Assembly (NCBI GenBank): GCA_963815495.1 | Contig: CAWFGW010000007.1 | Coordinates: 124,001-188,000 of the forward strand | Length of the DNA: 64,000 nucleotides | Reading direction: 5' to 3' | Source: CAWFGW01 sp963815495 | GTDB taxonomy: Bacteria; Bacteroidota; Bacteroidia; Cytophagales; JAAEPT01 | Shown: positions 27,693-38,070 of the stretch, piece after piece | How the letters are laid out: every line of letters begins with the position of its first letter | How positions within the stretch are numbered: position 1 is the first letter of the stretch | Program-made: the position numbers and the translations under genes | The notes under the pieces: generated by a model | Database searches by the model: none | Told to the model about the DNA's origin: nothing | What the model saw: only the letters and a program-made list of their open reading frames with translations

Positions 27693-29259
27693 TAAGTGAT
27701 ATTGTCAATATTATAATACCCTCCTCTATTCTCTTTTCGTTTCTGAGATTGCGTAATTACTAAATAAGCTATATTGACTAAATTTCTTAGTTCACATAAC
27801 TGGGGCGATAACACTGTGCTTTCATACAGTTTCTGCGTTTCCATAGTAGATTAGCTCTAGTCGTTTTAAAGCAATCTCTAACCGTTTGTCTGAACGCACA
27901 ATACCCACAAAGTCACTCATAATCTTTTGAATTTCTTTCTTGTTGTGGCGAATGATTACTTTTTCACGTGGCTTTACGGTGCCTTCACTATCCCACTCAG
28001 GGATGCCATCAGGCAATTGAACTTGCTTTTCAAGCTCGACAGCATATCCACTGCTTACATCTGCATAAACCAACGCCTCTAACAAGGAATTCGAAGCTAA
28101 CCGGTTAGCGCCATGCAAGCCTGTACGACTACATTCACCACAAGCAAACAAGTTAAGAATAGATGTTTTCCCCTTCATATCTACCACAATACCACCACAC
28201 AGGTAATGTTGTGCGGGCACAATCGGAATAAAGTCTTTTTTAATGTCAACCCCAACACTCAAACATTTGTTATAGATATTGGGAAAGTGGTTTTTAAATT
28301 TATCTAAATCTAAGTGTGTACAATCTAAATAAACATATTCATCACCACTAGTTACCAGTTCGGAGTCAATAGCACGAGCAACAATATCCCGTGGGGCAAG
28401 GTCTTTCAATTCGTGGTATCCATCCATGAAGGCGACTCCATCTTGTGTTCTTAAAATAGCTCCAAAACCTCTTACTGCTTCGGAAATCAAAAATGAAGGA
28501 CTCTCCTTGGGGTTGAATAACGCTGTGGGATGGAATTGAATGAATTCCATATCCTGAATCTCTGCCTTCGCACGGTAAGCTAAAGCTACACCATCACCCG
28601 TAGCAATTAAGGGGTTTGTTGTATCGGCATACACTTGTCCAATACCTCCCGAAGCCAACATGGTAACTTTAGATTCTATTTTTATTATTTCACCTGTTTT
28701 TTTGTTTTGGACATACGCCCCAAAACAAGTTCTTTTACGTGATTTTGATTCATCCACGTTAGGTAGGTGATGCTCCGTAATTAAATCAATGGCGTAATGG
28801 TAAGGTAAAATATCAATATTAGGAGCTAATTCCGCTTTACGGACTAGTGTTCTCAAGATTTCGAAACCAGAAACATCTTTATGGTGTACGATGCGGTTTG
28901 CGGAATGTCCTCCCTCCTTGCCTAAGTCAAGTTCACCATCGATATTCGTGTCAAAATTAGCCCCAAATTCAATCAATTCCCTTAGTCGATCAGGTCCATT
29001 GGTCACCACTAATTTCACTACCTCTGGGTCACACAAACCATCACCAGCAGTTAAGGTATCTTGAATATGATTTTCAAAAGAGTCGTCTTCATTTAAGTAC
29101 AATAGCAATTCCACCTTGTGCATAACGCGTGTTTGACTCCATCAAAGCGTCTTTGGTAATTATCGTAATTTTTTTATCAGGAGACTTGGCAGCTACCTTC
29201 AAAGAAAAACTTAGTCCAGCAACACCTGAACCAATGACTAGGAAGTCCGTTTTAATCAT
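27692..29259 (-). pseudogene. nadB: L-aspartate oxidase, two frameshifts
   Basis: First enzyme of de novo NAD synthesis (aspartate to iminoaspartate, FAD-dependent). From ATG 29259 the FAD motif reads MIKTDFLVIGSGVAGLSFSL and NTRYAQGGIAIVL. One extra base at about 29096 shifts to the frame that encodes NEDDSFENHIQDTLTAGDGL, NRIVHHKDVSGFEI, QFHPTALF, CGGIVVD and GANRLASNSLLE. A second extra base near 27841 shifts to the C-terminus KLYESTVLSPQLCELRNLV ending in YYNIDNIT at 27692. It is preceded by nadA with a 4-base gap (operon). The gene is complete apart from the two single-base breaks. Confidence 0.88.
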
Positions 29260-29263
29260 AGCG

Positions 29264-30217
29264 TTATGAAGCAGAGATATCTAACATTCTTTTCATAGGA
29301 ATGTAAGCTTTTTCAATTAATTCTTTAGGTAAAGTTAACTCAGGCTTCTCGTTTTTCATACATAAATACAACTTCTCCATCGTATTCATTTTCATATAAA
29401 AACATTCTGCACAAGCGCACGTGTTATCTTCGTTTGATGGAGCTGCTAGTATTAACTTATCAGGGTTATCGCGTTTCATTTGGTGCAAAATACCGGCCTC
29501 AGTAGCGATTATAAACTGCTTATTTTCAGAGTTCTTAACGTAATTTAACAAAGCAGTGGTTGACCCAACAAATTCAGCTGTTTTTAAAATATGAGTTTCT
29601 GATTCTGGATGGGCAATAATAATAGCGTCAGGATGCTCTTGCTTTAACTTTAAAAGTTTGTCAATAGAAAACGCTTCATGCACCATGCATGCACCATCCC
29701 ATAGGAGCATATCACGTCCGGTTTCTTTCATCACGAACTTGCCTAAGTTTTTATCGGGAGCAAAAATAATCGGTGTGTCCTTGGGCACAGAGTTGACAAT
29801 TTTAACCGCATTAGAAGAAGTACAGATAATATCTGTTAAGGCCTTTACTTCCGCGGTGCAATTAATATAAGATATGACAGTATGGTTAGGATGTGCCTCC
29901 ACAAATTTACGAAACTCTTCTGCAGGAGCTGCATCAGCTAAGGAACAACCTGCTTTTAAATCAGGGAGCACCACTTTCTTTGTTGGGTTTAGGATTTTTG
30001 CTGTTTCAGCCATAAAGTGAACTCCAGCAAACACAATCATGTCCGCGTCCGTTTCTGCTGCTTTTTGTGACAAGCCTAAGCTATCGCCAACATAATCAGC
30101 AATATCCTGAATGTCACCATCCTGGTAATAATGAGCAAGAATAACAGCATTCTTCTCTTGTTTGAGCCTTTTAATTTCAGCTACAAAATCCAACTCTTTG
30201 TCTATACTAGTAACCAT
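29264..30217 (-). CDS. nadA: Quinolinate synthase
   Basis: [4Fe-4S] enzyme that condenses iminoaspartate with DHAP to quinolinate. The 317 residues include AVILAHYYQDGDIQDIADYV, VHFMAETAKIL, the three cluster cysteines in AGCSLAD, AEVKALTDIICTS (nearby INCTAEV) and CACAECFYMKM, and the substrate motifs YINCTAEVK and FAPDKNLG. It lies 4 bases upstream of nadB: a nadAB operon that supplies the NAD pathway. Confidence 0.95.
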   Translation of the reverse strand: MVTSIDKELDFVAEIKRLKQEKNAVILAHYYQDGDIQDIADYVGDSLGLSQKAAETDADMIVFAGVHFMAETAKILNPTKKVVLPDLKAGCSLADAAPAEEFRKFVEAHPNHTVISYINCTAEVKALTDIICTSSNAVKIVNSVPKDTPIIFAPDKNLGKFVMKETGRDMLLWDGACMVHEAFSIDKLLKLKQEHPDAIIIAHPESETHILKTAEFVGSTTALLNYVKNSENKQFIIATEAGILHQMKRDNPDKLILAAPSNEDNTCACAECFYMKMNTMEKLYLCMKNEKPELTLPKELIEKAYIPMKRMLDISAS

Positions 30218-30245
30218 ATTTTAAATATAAAGGGCTAATATATAA

Positions 30246-30279
30246 AATGCAGTCATAATCTTTCGACTATGACTGCATT
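30246..30279 (-). terminator. Intrinsic terminator of typA
   Basis: The stem AATGCAGTCATA (30246-30257) with its complement at 30268-30279 and a 10-base loop is followed on the minus strand by TTATATATT. It sits between the typA stop and the nadA start. Confidence 0.6.
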
Positions 30280-30305
30280 ATTAAGCTTTTAAGTAGAACG
30301 TTTGT

Positions 30306-32106
30306 TTAAGCTTTTCCAGCTAATTTTCTATCTGCTTCAGTTAAATGAATTTTTCTGATTCGAATAGATTTAGGTGTTAACTCAACATACTCATCACCTT
30401 GAATGTATTCTAGGGCTTCTTCTAACGAGAATTTAGTTGCTGGAATCAATCGCGCTTTATCATCTGTACCTGATGCACGAACGTTTGATTGTTTTTTCGC
30501 TTTACCTACATTCACAGTTAAATCATTTGAACGGTTGTGCTCACCAACAATTTGTCCTGCATAAATTTTTTCTCCTGGATCGATAAAGAAAGTACCACGA
30601 TCTTGTAGTTTATCAATTGCATAAGCAAATGTATCACCTGTGTCAGCAGAAATCATTACACCATTATTTCTCATTGGTATTTCACCTTTCCATGGTTCGT
30701 ATCCTTTGAAACGGTAAGCCATAATTGCTTCACCAGCGGTTGCTGTTAATACACTATTTCTTAATCCAATTAAACCTCTTGAAGGAATTTCGAACTCAAT
30801 TCGAATAATATCTCCTTTTGGGTTCATGCTAGTCATCTCACCTTTACGCTGAGTCACTAGTTCAATGACTCTTCCTGATTTATTTTCTGGAACATCAACA
30901 GTTAACACTTCAATAGGTTCACATTTTTTACCGTCAATTACTTTGGTAATTACACGTGGCTGACCTACTTGTAGTTCATAACCTTCTCTTCTCATTGTTT
31001 CAATTAAAACAGACAAGTGAAGTACACCTCTACCAAATACTAAGAAACTATCTGCACTATCCGTTGCTTGAACTCTAAGCGCTAAGTTTTTTTCTAATTC
31101 TTTATGTAAACGGTCATGAATGTGTCGAGAAGTGACAAATTTACCTTCTTTACCAAAAAACGGAGAGTTATTGATTGTAAACAACATGTTCATTGTTGGT
31201 TCTTCAATTGAAATAGCCGCTAATCCTTCTGGATTTTCGTGATCGGCTAAGTGTGTCTCCAATTTCAAATCCTTCGATTCCTGATACTGCACAGATATCG
31301 CCCGCTTGAACTTCCTCTACTTTTCTTTTTTCTAAACCATCAAAAATGTAAACTTCTTTTACTCGTCCTTTAGTGATTTTACCGTCTTTTTTTACAACAG
31401 ATATCGGTTGATTCACTTTTATTGAACCTCTCGTCACTCTACCAATAGCAATACGACCTACGAAAGAAGAATAATCTAACGAGGTGATTTGCATTTGAAG
31501 TGTTCCTTCTTCTATTTGTGGATCTGGAGTTTCTTCCAAAATCACATCCATCAAATAGGAAATGTCATCGGTTTGAACTTTCCAGTCTGGTCCCATCCAG
31601 TTGTTTTTTGCTGAACCATAAACGGTTTTAAAATCTAACTGGTCTTCTGTAGCCTCTAAGTTGAAAACTAATTCAAACACCGCTTCTTGAGCTTCGTCTG
31701 GTCGACAGTTTTCTTTATCTACCTTATTAACAACAACAATAATTTTTTTCTTAAGCTCTATTGCTTTTTGCGTTACAAATCGCGTTTGAGGCATTGGACC
31801 TTCAAAAGCATCGACTAATAACACCACTGCATCAGCCATGTTTAATACACGCTCTACTTCTCCACCAAAGTCAGAGTGACCTGGAGTATCGATAATATTG
31901 ATCTTTGTGTCTTTATAAACGATAGAAGCATTTTTAGCTAAAATAGTAATACCACGCTCTCTTTCTAGATCATTACTATCCATAATTAAGTCACCAGTTT
32001 CTTGGTTGTCTCGGAATAGGTTACAAAAATGAAGCATTTTGTCTACTAGCGTAGTTTTACCGTGGTCAACGTGTGCAATAATTGCAATATTCTTATTTGA
32101 TTTCAT
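30306..32106 (-). pseudogene. typA: GTP-binding translational factor TypA/BipA, one frameshift
   Basis: Ribosome-associated GTPase. The first frame starts at ATG 32106 (MKSNKNIAIIAHVDHGKTTL) and carries the G-domain motifs HVDHGKTT, DTPGHSDFGGEV and NKVDKENCR. It ends after FEIGDT because of one extra base near 31250. The second frame continues directly with LADHENPEGLAAISIEEPTM, SPFFGKEGKFVTSRHI, PRVITKVIDGKKCEP and the C-terminus RIRKIHLTEADRKLAGKA. The two parts together give the normal ~600 residues. Because TypA is nearly universal and both halves are fully conserved, a sequencing or assembly error is likely. Confidence 0.92.
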
Positions 32107-32219
32107 AAAATAATTTTCAGGCTGCAAAAGTAGTTTAAAAATTCCGTTAATTACTGCTTGAAATCTAAAAATACGTGTAACTTTTACTATTTGATTAAAA
32201 ATATTGTAAACAGACACCA

Positions 32220-33185
32220 ATGCCAATCATAAGAGAATCAGACTATAAACCACCTCTATTTCTTAAAAACAGTCATTTACAATCAATTTACCACAAATAT
32301 TTTCGCCCAGCAATCCAGTTAGACTACCAACGTGAACGCCTTACTTTATCCGATGGTGATTTTGTAGATGTCGACTGGTTAAAGTCTAATAATCCACAAT
32401 TAGTGATGCTGCTACATGGTCTAGAAGGTTCTTCTGATTCTCATTATATAAAAGGAATGGCTAAACTATTAAAAAAGAATAATTATGATGTGCTAGCAAT
32501 GAATTTCAGGGGATGTAGTGGTGAACCCAATTTAAAATTCAGAGCCTACCACAGTGGTGATTGGCAAGATGTGGATGAAGTTATTAAACAGGTAGTTAAA
32601 ACCAATAAATATAAATCGATTAGTCTTGTTGGCTTTAGTTTAGGTGGAAATGTTGTTTTACGATATGCAGGTTTAAAAAATTATGCTCTACCTCCTATTA
32701 TTGATAAAATAGTGGGGATTTCCGTACCGTGTGACTTAAAAGCAAGTGCTTATCACTTGGCAAGAAAATCAAACCGCATCTATTTACGCAGATTCATTAA
32801 ATCGATGGCTGATAAGTTAAAATATAAAACAGAAAAGTACCCTAATGAACTCCTACCAATAAAGATTAACACATTAACAGACTTCAAACTGTTTGATGAT
32901 TATTATACCGCTCCTGCCCATGGCTTCCCTGATGCACATACTTATTGGGAAACGTGTAGTAGTGTAAATGTAATTACGAAAATCACTGTTCCAACGTATA
33001 TTTTAACTGCCAAAGACGATCAATTTTTAACGTCTTCCTGCTTTCCTATTGAAGCAGCACGAAACAAAGGCAATATTTTATTAGAAATTCCTGAATATGG
33101 AGGACATGTTGGTTTTGTCACCTTTAATAAAGAAAATGAATACTGGCACGAAACGAAAATTCTTTCCTTTTTACAAAAGAAATAA
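32220..33185 (+). CDS. YheT-like alpha/beta hydrolase
   Basis: Alpha/beta-hydrolase of the YheT (ABHD-like) group, 321 residues. The nucleophile elbow is GFSLGGN at about 141-147, the acid is in TAKDDQFL, and the His in GGHVGFVTF near the C-terminus completes the triad. The opening LFLKNSHLQSIYHKYF and LMLLHGLEGSSDSHYIKGMA (oxyanion region) match the family. The substrate is unknown; homologues act on acyl esters. It is divergent from typA. Confidence 0.9.
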   Translation: MPIIRESDYKPPLFLKNSHLQSIYHKYFRPAIQLDYQRERLTLSDGDFVDVDWLKSNNPQLVMLLHGLEGSSDSHYIKGMAKLLKKNNYDVLAMNFRGCSGEPNLKFRAYHSGDWQDVDEVIKQVVKTNKYKSISLVGFSLGGNVVLRYAGLKNYALPPIIDKIVGISVPCDLKASAYHLARKSNRIYLRRFIKSMADKLKYKTEKYPNELLPIKINTLTDFKLFDDYYTAPAHGFPDAHTYWETCSSVNVITKITVPTYILTAKDDQFLTSSCFPIEAARNKGNILLEIPEYGGHVGFVTFNKENEYWHETKILSFLQKK

Positions 33186-33244
33186 AAAAGCCAAACATGG
33201 ACAGTCTGGCCAACTTAAAAAAATAAATAATATAGTCGCATATA

Positions 33245-33537
33245 TTATACCGTAGGGTATTTTAACGCATTGTGATCAGGTTCATAGCTTAATACCGTCT
33301 TCATAAATGGACACGATGCCTTAACCCGTAAACCGTTCTCACGAGCATATTCAATAGCATATTCTGCCAGTTCAGTAGCTACACCTTGATCTCTTGATTC
33401 TTCTGGAACAAATGTGCTATGTAAAATCAATATAATGATCTCCATGTTGGTATGTAATCTATTTTTGCTTCACCTCCAGGAACTAAAGCAGTGAATGTAT
33501 GTGTGGAAGGATTGTGTGTTACTCTTAAATTTTTCAT
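33245..33537 (-). pseudogene. Small GNAT family N-acetyltransferase (YjdJ/Gtn10-like), frameshifted
   Basis: The first frame, from ATG 33537, reads NLRVTHNPSTHTF and PGGEAKIDYIPTWRSLY; the second, from about 33440, continues LHSTFVPEESRDQGVATELA, EYARENGLRVKASCPFM. Together they give the ~97-residue GNAT of the COG2388 type (R/Q-x-x-G-x-A acetyl-CoA motif RDQGVA). One base is missing near 33440 (TATTGATTT for TATTGGATTT or similar), so this is a deletion rather than the insertions seen elsewhere. Confidence 0.75.
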
Positions 33538-33636
33538 GATTTTTAGAATTTTGGTGGAACAATTTTAACTAGTCAAAACATAAAAAAAACCTTACCAAAA
33601 CTTAGAAAACGTGTTTATAGAGAATAAACACAAAAA

Positions 33637-33664
33637 ACAGTATCATGACAAAGCATGATACTGT
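33637..33664 (-). terminator. Terminator of the universal stress protein gene
   Basis: The stem ACAGTATCATG (33637-33647) with its complement at 33654-33664 and a 6-base loop is followed by TTTTTTG on the minus strand, 38 bases downstream of the gene's stop. Confidence 0.75.
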
Positions 33665-33701
33665 GCAAATAAATCAACAAAAGTCGCTCTAATTCAACAA
33701 A

Positions 33702-34607
33702 TTAACCTGTAAATCCTCTAGTGTAAATAGTCCCCCCACCAGTATGGTTTTTCAAATACTCATGTAGATTATAGGAATAAACTGGAATCGAACATTCATT
33801 GATTAAATCTTCAGTATGACTACCATAGAAATAATGTAATGCCCCTGTTCTTCCGTGAGTGGAAAGCGCTATCATATCAGCTGCTTCTCGTTCAATAAAT
33901 TCTTTTATACCAGATTTTACATCATTAGCATTATAAACAAACAACTTATAATCACCGAGCATAAACTTACGAGCTAATTTTTTAGCTTCAAGCTCTATTT
34001 GTTTAGTGGTTTTAAAATGTTTAGGTGTATTTACATATAACAATTTTAATGTCCCATTAAACTTTTCTTTAATTAGTTTAATTCGCTGTAAAAAACCCAT
34101 CGTTATGGATTCAAAGTCAGTACACAACACAATATTTTGTGGATTAAACGCAGGAAGCATGGTTTTAGAGGTCAAAACGGGAGTCATGGAATGACGAGCA
34201 ACTACTTCAGCGAACGATTCTCCTTCTTGCTCATCACCTGCAGTACCCATTACGATTAAACCATAAGTAGTGTGATTGATATCTTCAATCAATTCGCTTA
34301 CTACATCATTATTATATGACATAGATGTTTTCGTGGTAACACTCACACCCTCAAACTCTTTTCTTTTAGCGATAGAATTTAATTTATCATTAATTTCTTT
34401 TTGTTCCTCTGAATCCAATGCCGCAAAACTTGCCATATTGTTAATTAAGGAAGTCCCATTCCAATGGCTTACTAAATCTTCAACATGTGATTTTGTAATA
34501 TTCAACACACATACATCTGTTTTAAATGCTCGTGCGAGTGATCCTGCTATTGCGTAAGCTTTTTCTGCTTCTTGTGAAAAATCTGTCGGTACTAATATGG
34601 TCTTCAT
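33702..34607 (-). CDS. Tandem universal stress protein
   Basis: Two USP domains in one chain of 301 residues. The first (about 1-145) starts MKTILVPTDFSQEAEKAYAI; its glycine-rich loop VMGTAGDEQEGESFAEVVAR is partly degenerate. The second (about 150-290) has the canonical nucleotide-binding pattern ALSTHGRTGALHYFYGSHTE. I use the ATG at 34607; the upstream in-frame ATG (34664) would add an unrelated leader. USPs bind ATP and mediate stress tolerance. The promoter is not clear. Confidence 0.87.
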   Translation of the reverse strand: MKTILVPTDFSQEAEKAYAIAGSLARAFKTDVCVLNITKSHVEDLVSHWNGTSLINNMASFAALDSEEQKEINDKLNSIAKRKEFEGVSVTTKTSMSYNNDVVSELIEDINHTTYGLIVMGTAGDEQEGESFAEVVARHSMTPVLTSKTMLPAFNPQNIVLCTDFESITMGFLQRIKLIKEKFNGTLKLLYVNTPKHFKTTKQIELEAKKLARKFMLGDYKLFVYNANDVKSGIKEFIEREAADMIALSTHGRTGALHYFYGSHTEDLINECSIPVYSYNLHEYLKNHTGGGTIYTRGFTG

Positions 34608-34765
34608 AATGCTTAATGTTTTAATTAAAAGAAACAAGTTTGTCTTTTTAAGATAACAAATCAATTACAAAAATCATATTACAACCTGATTATCCTCAAG
34701 TTATTAATCCTACTGATAACATAGAAAATCTCTATTAAATTTAACGTAAGAAAACTACTCTTAAA

Positions 34766-35283
34766 ATGAATATACGTCAACAACTATTGAAAGAACATTC
34801 AAAATCAAACACAGAATTAATAGCTTCTTACATCAATAAAAATGAAGCATTTTTTAACGAATTAATTAGACTCTTCTTATCTGATGAAGGGAAAGTTACA
34901 CAACGAGCAAGCTGGGTAGTTAGTAAATGTACTGACCAACACCCTCATCTTAATTATCCCACATCTAGAACAATTGATTCTAAATTTAGACAACCCAACT
35001 ATTCATGTAGCTGTTAAAAGAAACACATTGCGTGTATTAGAAAAAGTAGTGATTCCAGAGAAATTATGTGGCTTAGTGGCTAACTTGTGTTTTCAATTTT
35101 TAGAGAATAAAGAACCTATTGCAGTAAAAGCTTTTTCGATAACGGTACTCGCCAACATGCTACCACAAATATCCCGAATTAGCGAATGAATTAAAAGTAA
35201 TACTTCAAAACCAACTCCCTTATTCATCTCCTGGCTTTAAGCACCGAGCCAATAAAGTGTTAAAACAGATTTCAAGACTGTAA
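34766..35283 (+). pseudogene. HEAT-repeat-like protein, two frameshifts
   Basis: Helical repeat protein of about 170 residues, readable as MNIRQQLLKEHSKSNTELIA, then RASWVVSKCTDQHPHL, then LILNLDNPTIHVAVKRNTLR, LCFQFLENKEPIAVKAFSIT, and GFKHRANKVLKQISRL. Extra single bases at about 34952 and 35167 break the frame. The pattern of paired helices with V..W/R..L suggests ARM/HEAT repeats. I do not recognise a specific function. It stands alone downstream of the divergent USP gene. Confidence 0.7.
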
Positions 35284-35320
35284 AAAGAATATCTTATATT
35301 TGATTTTCAATTCAGTAATC

Positions 35321-35738
35321 ATGAAAAAAATTAGATACATACAGATAGTTCTAGTCTTTGGGTTTTTAACTAATTTGTTTCTCTTTCACACCCCAAACAA
35401 ACACTTCAATTTCTTTCCTTAGTAAAGACTCAACTCAGGTACAAGAAAATGATACAATTTGGAATGTGGTAGTTTATGTGGAATTTGGTGTTGATACCAA
35501 TGGACATATTCATGATGTAAAAGCGGAAGATCAATTTGAGTGCATGCGATGCGATTCAACAATGATTAATGACCTTAAAAATGAAGCGGTAGCAACAGTT
35601 GAAGCCATGTCACATTGGGATAACTATCAACACAAAGATATCAAATACGAAATTCCAGTGCATATGGTGCGCACCCACCCTCACCCACAGCATAAAGTAC
35701 ACCATCATCAAGATAGCATTCGTGTTGACACCGACTAA
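35321..35738 (+). pseudogene. Secreted TonB C-terminal-like domain protein, frameshifted
   Basis: From ATG 35321 an N-terminal signal/anchor segment (MKKIRYIQIVLVFGFLTNLF) is followed, after one extra C in the CCCC at 35391-35394, by SISFLSKDSTQVQENDTIW and VVVYVEFGVDTNGHIHDVKA then KNEAVATVEAMSHW. The last part has the TonB_C pattern (V.F.VD..G.I.DV....  L..EA...V.AM..W) with two Cys inserted (CMRCD). There is no ExbB/ExbD nearby and no Pro-rich linker, so this is a small periplasmic TonB-like protein rather than a full energy transducer. Confidence 0.6.
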
Positions 35739-35740
35739 TT

Positions 35741-36790
35741 TTACTCTTCTTCTTTATTATAAAACAGTTTAATGAATTTCATTTTTCGTTCTTCATCATA
35801 TCCTTGCTCCATGTAATCATGTCCACCATGTACATATACATGAAATTTCTTATCAAGCTTTAAGACACTTTTGAAAAACTTTTTTTGTGACTTCACCGCT
35901 GCTTTTGAAATATCAAATTCATCGTAAATTTGAACATCATTCCGTTTGGAAAAATTAGATTTATAATCATCAAACGCTTCGAATAAACCATTATCAGTGA
36001 TTACTTCTTCACGAAACTCATCTTTATTAAACACCTCATGGTTATTAAAATAATCCATCGACTTCTCAATCATTTTCAATTGATCGGTTTTAGGTACATC
36101 AAAATCATCATTGAATACATCTTTCACAAACCCTTTACAAAGCTGCATATAGTTACCTGTATGATAAAACTGGTCTTCTTTCGGTTTTGCTTGTAAATAA
36201 TCATGCATCCAATACCGAGCGGTATCTGAAGATTTGTTCGTGGCATCAACTACACACACCCGATAGCCATTTTCTTCATCAGAGTCAAACACTAAACACC
36301 CTTTATCCAGTTTGTTAATGTTTACTCCTTGCTGTGATTCCACCACAACATCACTGTACTTTTGGTAAACTTTTAAAAAAGTATCTTTAGTTTCTGATTT
36401 AAAAATCCCAATTGCATCTGCATATTCACCTCTAATCTGACAATCGGTAAAATAAACTACATAAAACTCCCCTCCTTTGATATTAGGATGTAACGAGGTT
36501 TCATATAAATGTTTAGCAAGGTTAATCGATTGAAAATGTAATTTCTCAGGGTCTTGAAATATCTCTTTACAAAATGAGTAAACTTCATTAAACTGTAAAC
36601 CTGACTCATGAGTAAATTCATATAAACCATTTTCTTTAAAAGGTTTTAAAAAATAGGTTTTTAAAACATCCATCAAATCTTCATCCAACACTAAGTTAGA
36701 GTTAGATAAAAACAACTCTTCTTCTTGTGTTTTGTTACCAACAGAATGAACAACTATTTTATCTAGTTCGGTCTCTTTAAAATCCAACAT
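35741..36790 (-). CDS. Nucleoid-associated protein (NdpA/YejK family)
   Basis: A 349-residue member of the 37-kDa nucleoid-associated protein family. The opening DKIVVHSVGNKTQEEELFLS and later YVVYFTDCQIRGEYADAIGI, RYWMHDYLQ, FYHTGNYMQLCKGFV match the family. It is thought to bind nucleoid DNA; the role is not settled. It is convergent with the TonB-like gene with a 2-base gap. A 248-base A/T-rich gap follows its start, and I see nothing structured there. Confidence 0.88.
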   Translation of the reverse strand: MLDFKETELDKIVVHSVGNKTQEEELFLSNSNLVLDEDLMDVLKTYFLKPFKENGLYEFTHESGLQFNEVYSFCKEIFQDPEKLHFQSINLAKHLYETSLHPNIKGGEFYVVYFTDCQIRGEYADAIGIFKSETKDTFLKVYQKYSDVVVESQQGVNINKLDKGCLVFDSDEENGYRVCVVDATNKSSDTARYWMHDYLQAKPKEDQFYHTGNYMQLCKGFVKDVFNDDFDVPKTDQLKMIEKSMDYFNNHEVFNKDEFREEVITDNGLFEAFDDYKSNFSKRNDVQIYDEFDISKAAVKSQKKFFKSVLKLDKKFHVYVHGGHDYMEQGYDEERKMKFIKLFYNKEEE

Positions 36791-37038
36791 GGGCTTTGTT
36801 AATAATTTATTTTAAGAAAAATATCGAATAACAAAGTAAACATTTAGTTAATCTAGCTCCAAAAATTAGAATTTTAAATCTGATTTTAATCCATCTAAAG
36901 TCATAAATATTAAAAAAATCCATTTTTATTACATCACTCAACACACTAGTTACCAGTAAATTACAGACCAAAGAATCAAAACCTTTAGAAAAACAATTTC
37001 GTTATGAATAATATGTGTAACTAAAAAAGAAGGAAATC

Positions 37039-37293
37039 ATGAAAAAGTTAATCTTAGTATTACTAGCACTCGTGGTTATTACTGGCTACGCAAACACTGA
37101 TACAGTTACTGATTTATCAGCAATTGCTAAACTCAAGACAAAGTGGTACAAACTCACCCACCATGAGTCGAAGTTAAAAATAGAAAAAGACTGTAAGGCT
37201 AACCCTGAAGTCATTCATATCACTAAAGAAGGTAACCATTTTTTTTTAATTCACTCCATGGGTACTGGAATCAGAATCGTTTCAAATCACTAA
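37039..37293 (+). CDS. Small secreted protein, hypothetical
   Basis: An 84-residue protein with a clean signal peptide (MKKLILVLLALVVITGYANT). The mature part is Lys/His-rich (KWYKLTHHESKLKIEKDC) with one Cys. The start is supported by AGAAGGAAATC upstream. No family recognised. The next small gene follows after 7 bases. Confidence 0.6.
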   Translation: MKKLILVLLALVVITGYANTDTVTDLSAIAKLKTKWYKLTHHESKLKIEKDCKANPEVIHITKEGNHFFLIHSMGTGIRIVSNH

Positions 37294-37300
37294 ATGTGTA

Positions 37301-37504
37301 ATGAGACCCACAAACAACAGTGTAGAACAAACACTTGACTTAGAATTAGTGCACCCTGTAACTGGTCAAACCTATCAGGTTATGGTAAAATACTCAATGA
37401 ATCAAACGATGTGGAAAGGACTAACTAGTCCAAATTCTACTCACCTATTCACAAGTGAAGAAGAAACAGACTCATTTGATAGTATTATTAAAACTTGTGA
37501 ATAA
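37301..37504 (+). CDS. Small hypothetical protein
   Basis: A 67-residue soluble protein beginning MRPTNNSVEQTLDLELVHPV, with TGQTYQVMVKYSMNQTMWKG. No family recognised. It is co-directional with the preceding secreted protein (7-base gap) and followed by a strong terminator at 37520-37560. Confidence 0.5.
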   Translation: MRPTNNSVEQTLDLELVHPVTGQTYQVMVKYSMNQTMWKGLTSPNSTHLFTSEEETDSFDSIIKTCE

Positions 37505-37519
37505 TTTTTTTTAATAGGA

Positions 37520-37560
37520 ACTGCGTTGAAAATGGGGGATATTTTCAACGCAGTATTTTT
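37520..37560 (+). terminator. Intrinsic terminator
   Basis: The stem ACTGCGTTGAAAAT (37520-37533), loop GGGGGAT, complement at 37541-37554, followed by ATTTTTT, directly after the 67-residue gene. Confidence 0.85.
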
Positions 37561-37968
37561 TATGCTTGCCACATTTGTTTCACAATCTCTTGATTAATTA
37601 AAAGTACAAACCGTGAAGGGTTTGGAATTAATGCCAACCGAATGTCTACTCCCTGATCTAAATAATCTTCTATATCAATAGTGACACCTGGGTCATCACC
37701 TAATTCAATCTTGTTTACCTTCTCCTTCTAACATTTGTGGTAAATAGGAAGTGGGTAATAACACTTCTGAATCAGACTTTAATTCAGTTAATATATCACC
37801 TACTATTTCCTCTAGTGAATCACCATACTTGTCTACAAAATCGTCTTCAAGGTCATGCAACTCATCCTCTACTTCATCATACGCTTCATCGCTGTAAGAC
37901 AGTTTTGTGAGTTTTGTTCTTAATACAAGAATTTCATTGAGTGTTTTGTCCAGTTCTTTAAAATCCAT
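37560..37968 (-). pseudogene. Conserved hypothetical protein, one frameshift
   Basis: An acidic protein of about 135 residues. The first frame (37968-37705) is helical: MDFKELDKTLNEILVLRTKL, YDEVEDELHDLEDDFVDKYG. One extra A near 37714 moves the frame; the continuation reads NKIELGDDPGVTIDIEDYLD, IRLALIPNPSRFVLLINQEI and ends KQMWQA at 37560. Small conserved Bacteroidota protein of unknown role. Confidence 0.6.
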
Positions 37969-38070
37969 TAATCGTTTTTTTTCTACAAATTAAGAGCTTT
38001 TCCGTTAAAAAGCTTTCCAAAAAAGCGGAAAATAAAGTACATTTCATGAATAATTAAGTCGAGAAACAGA

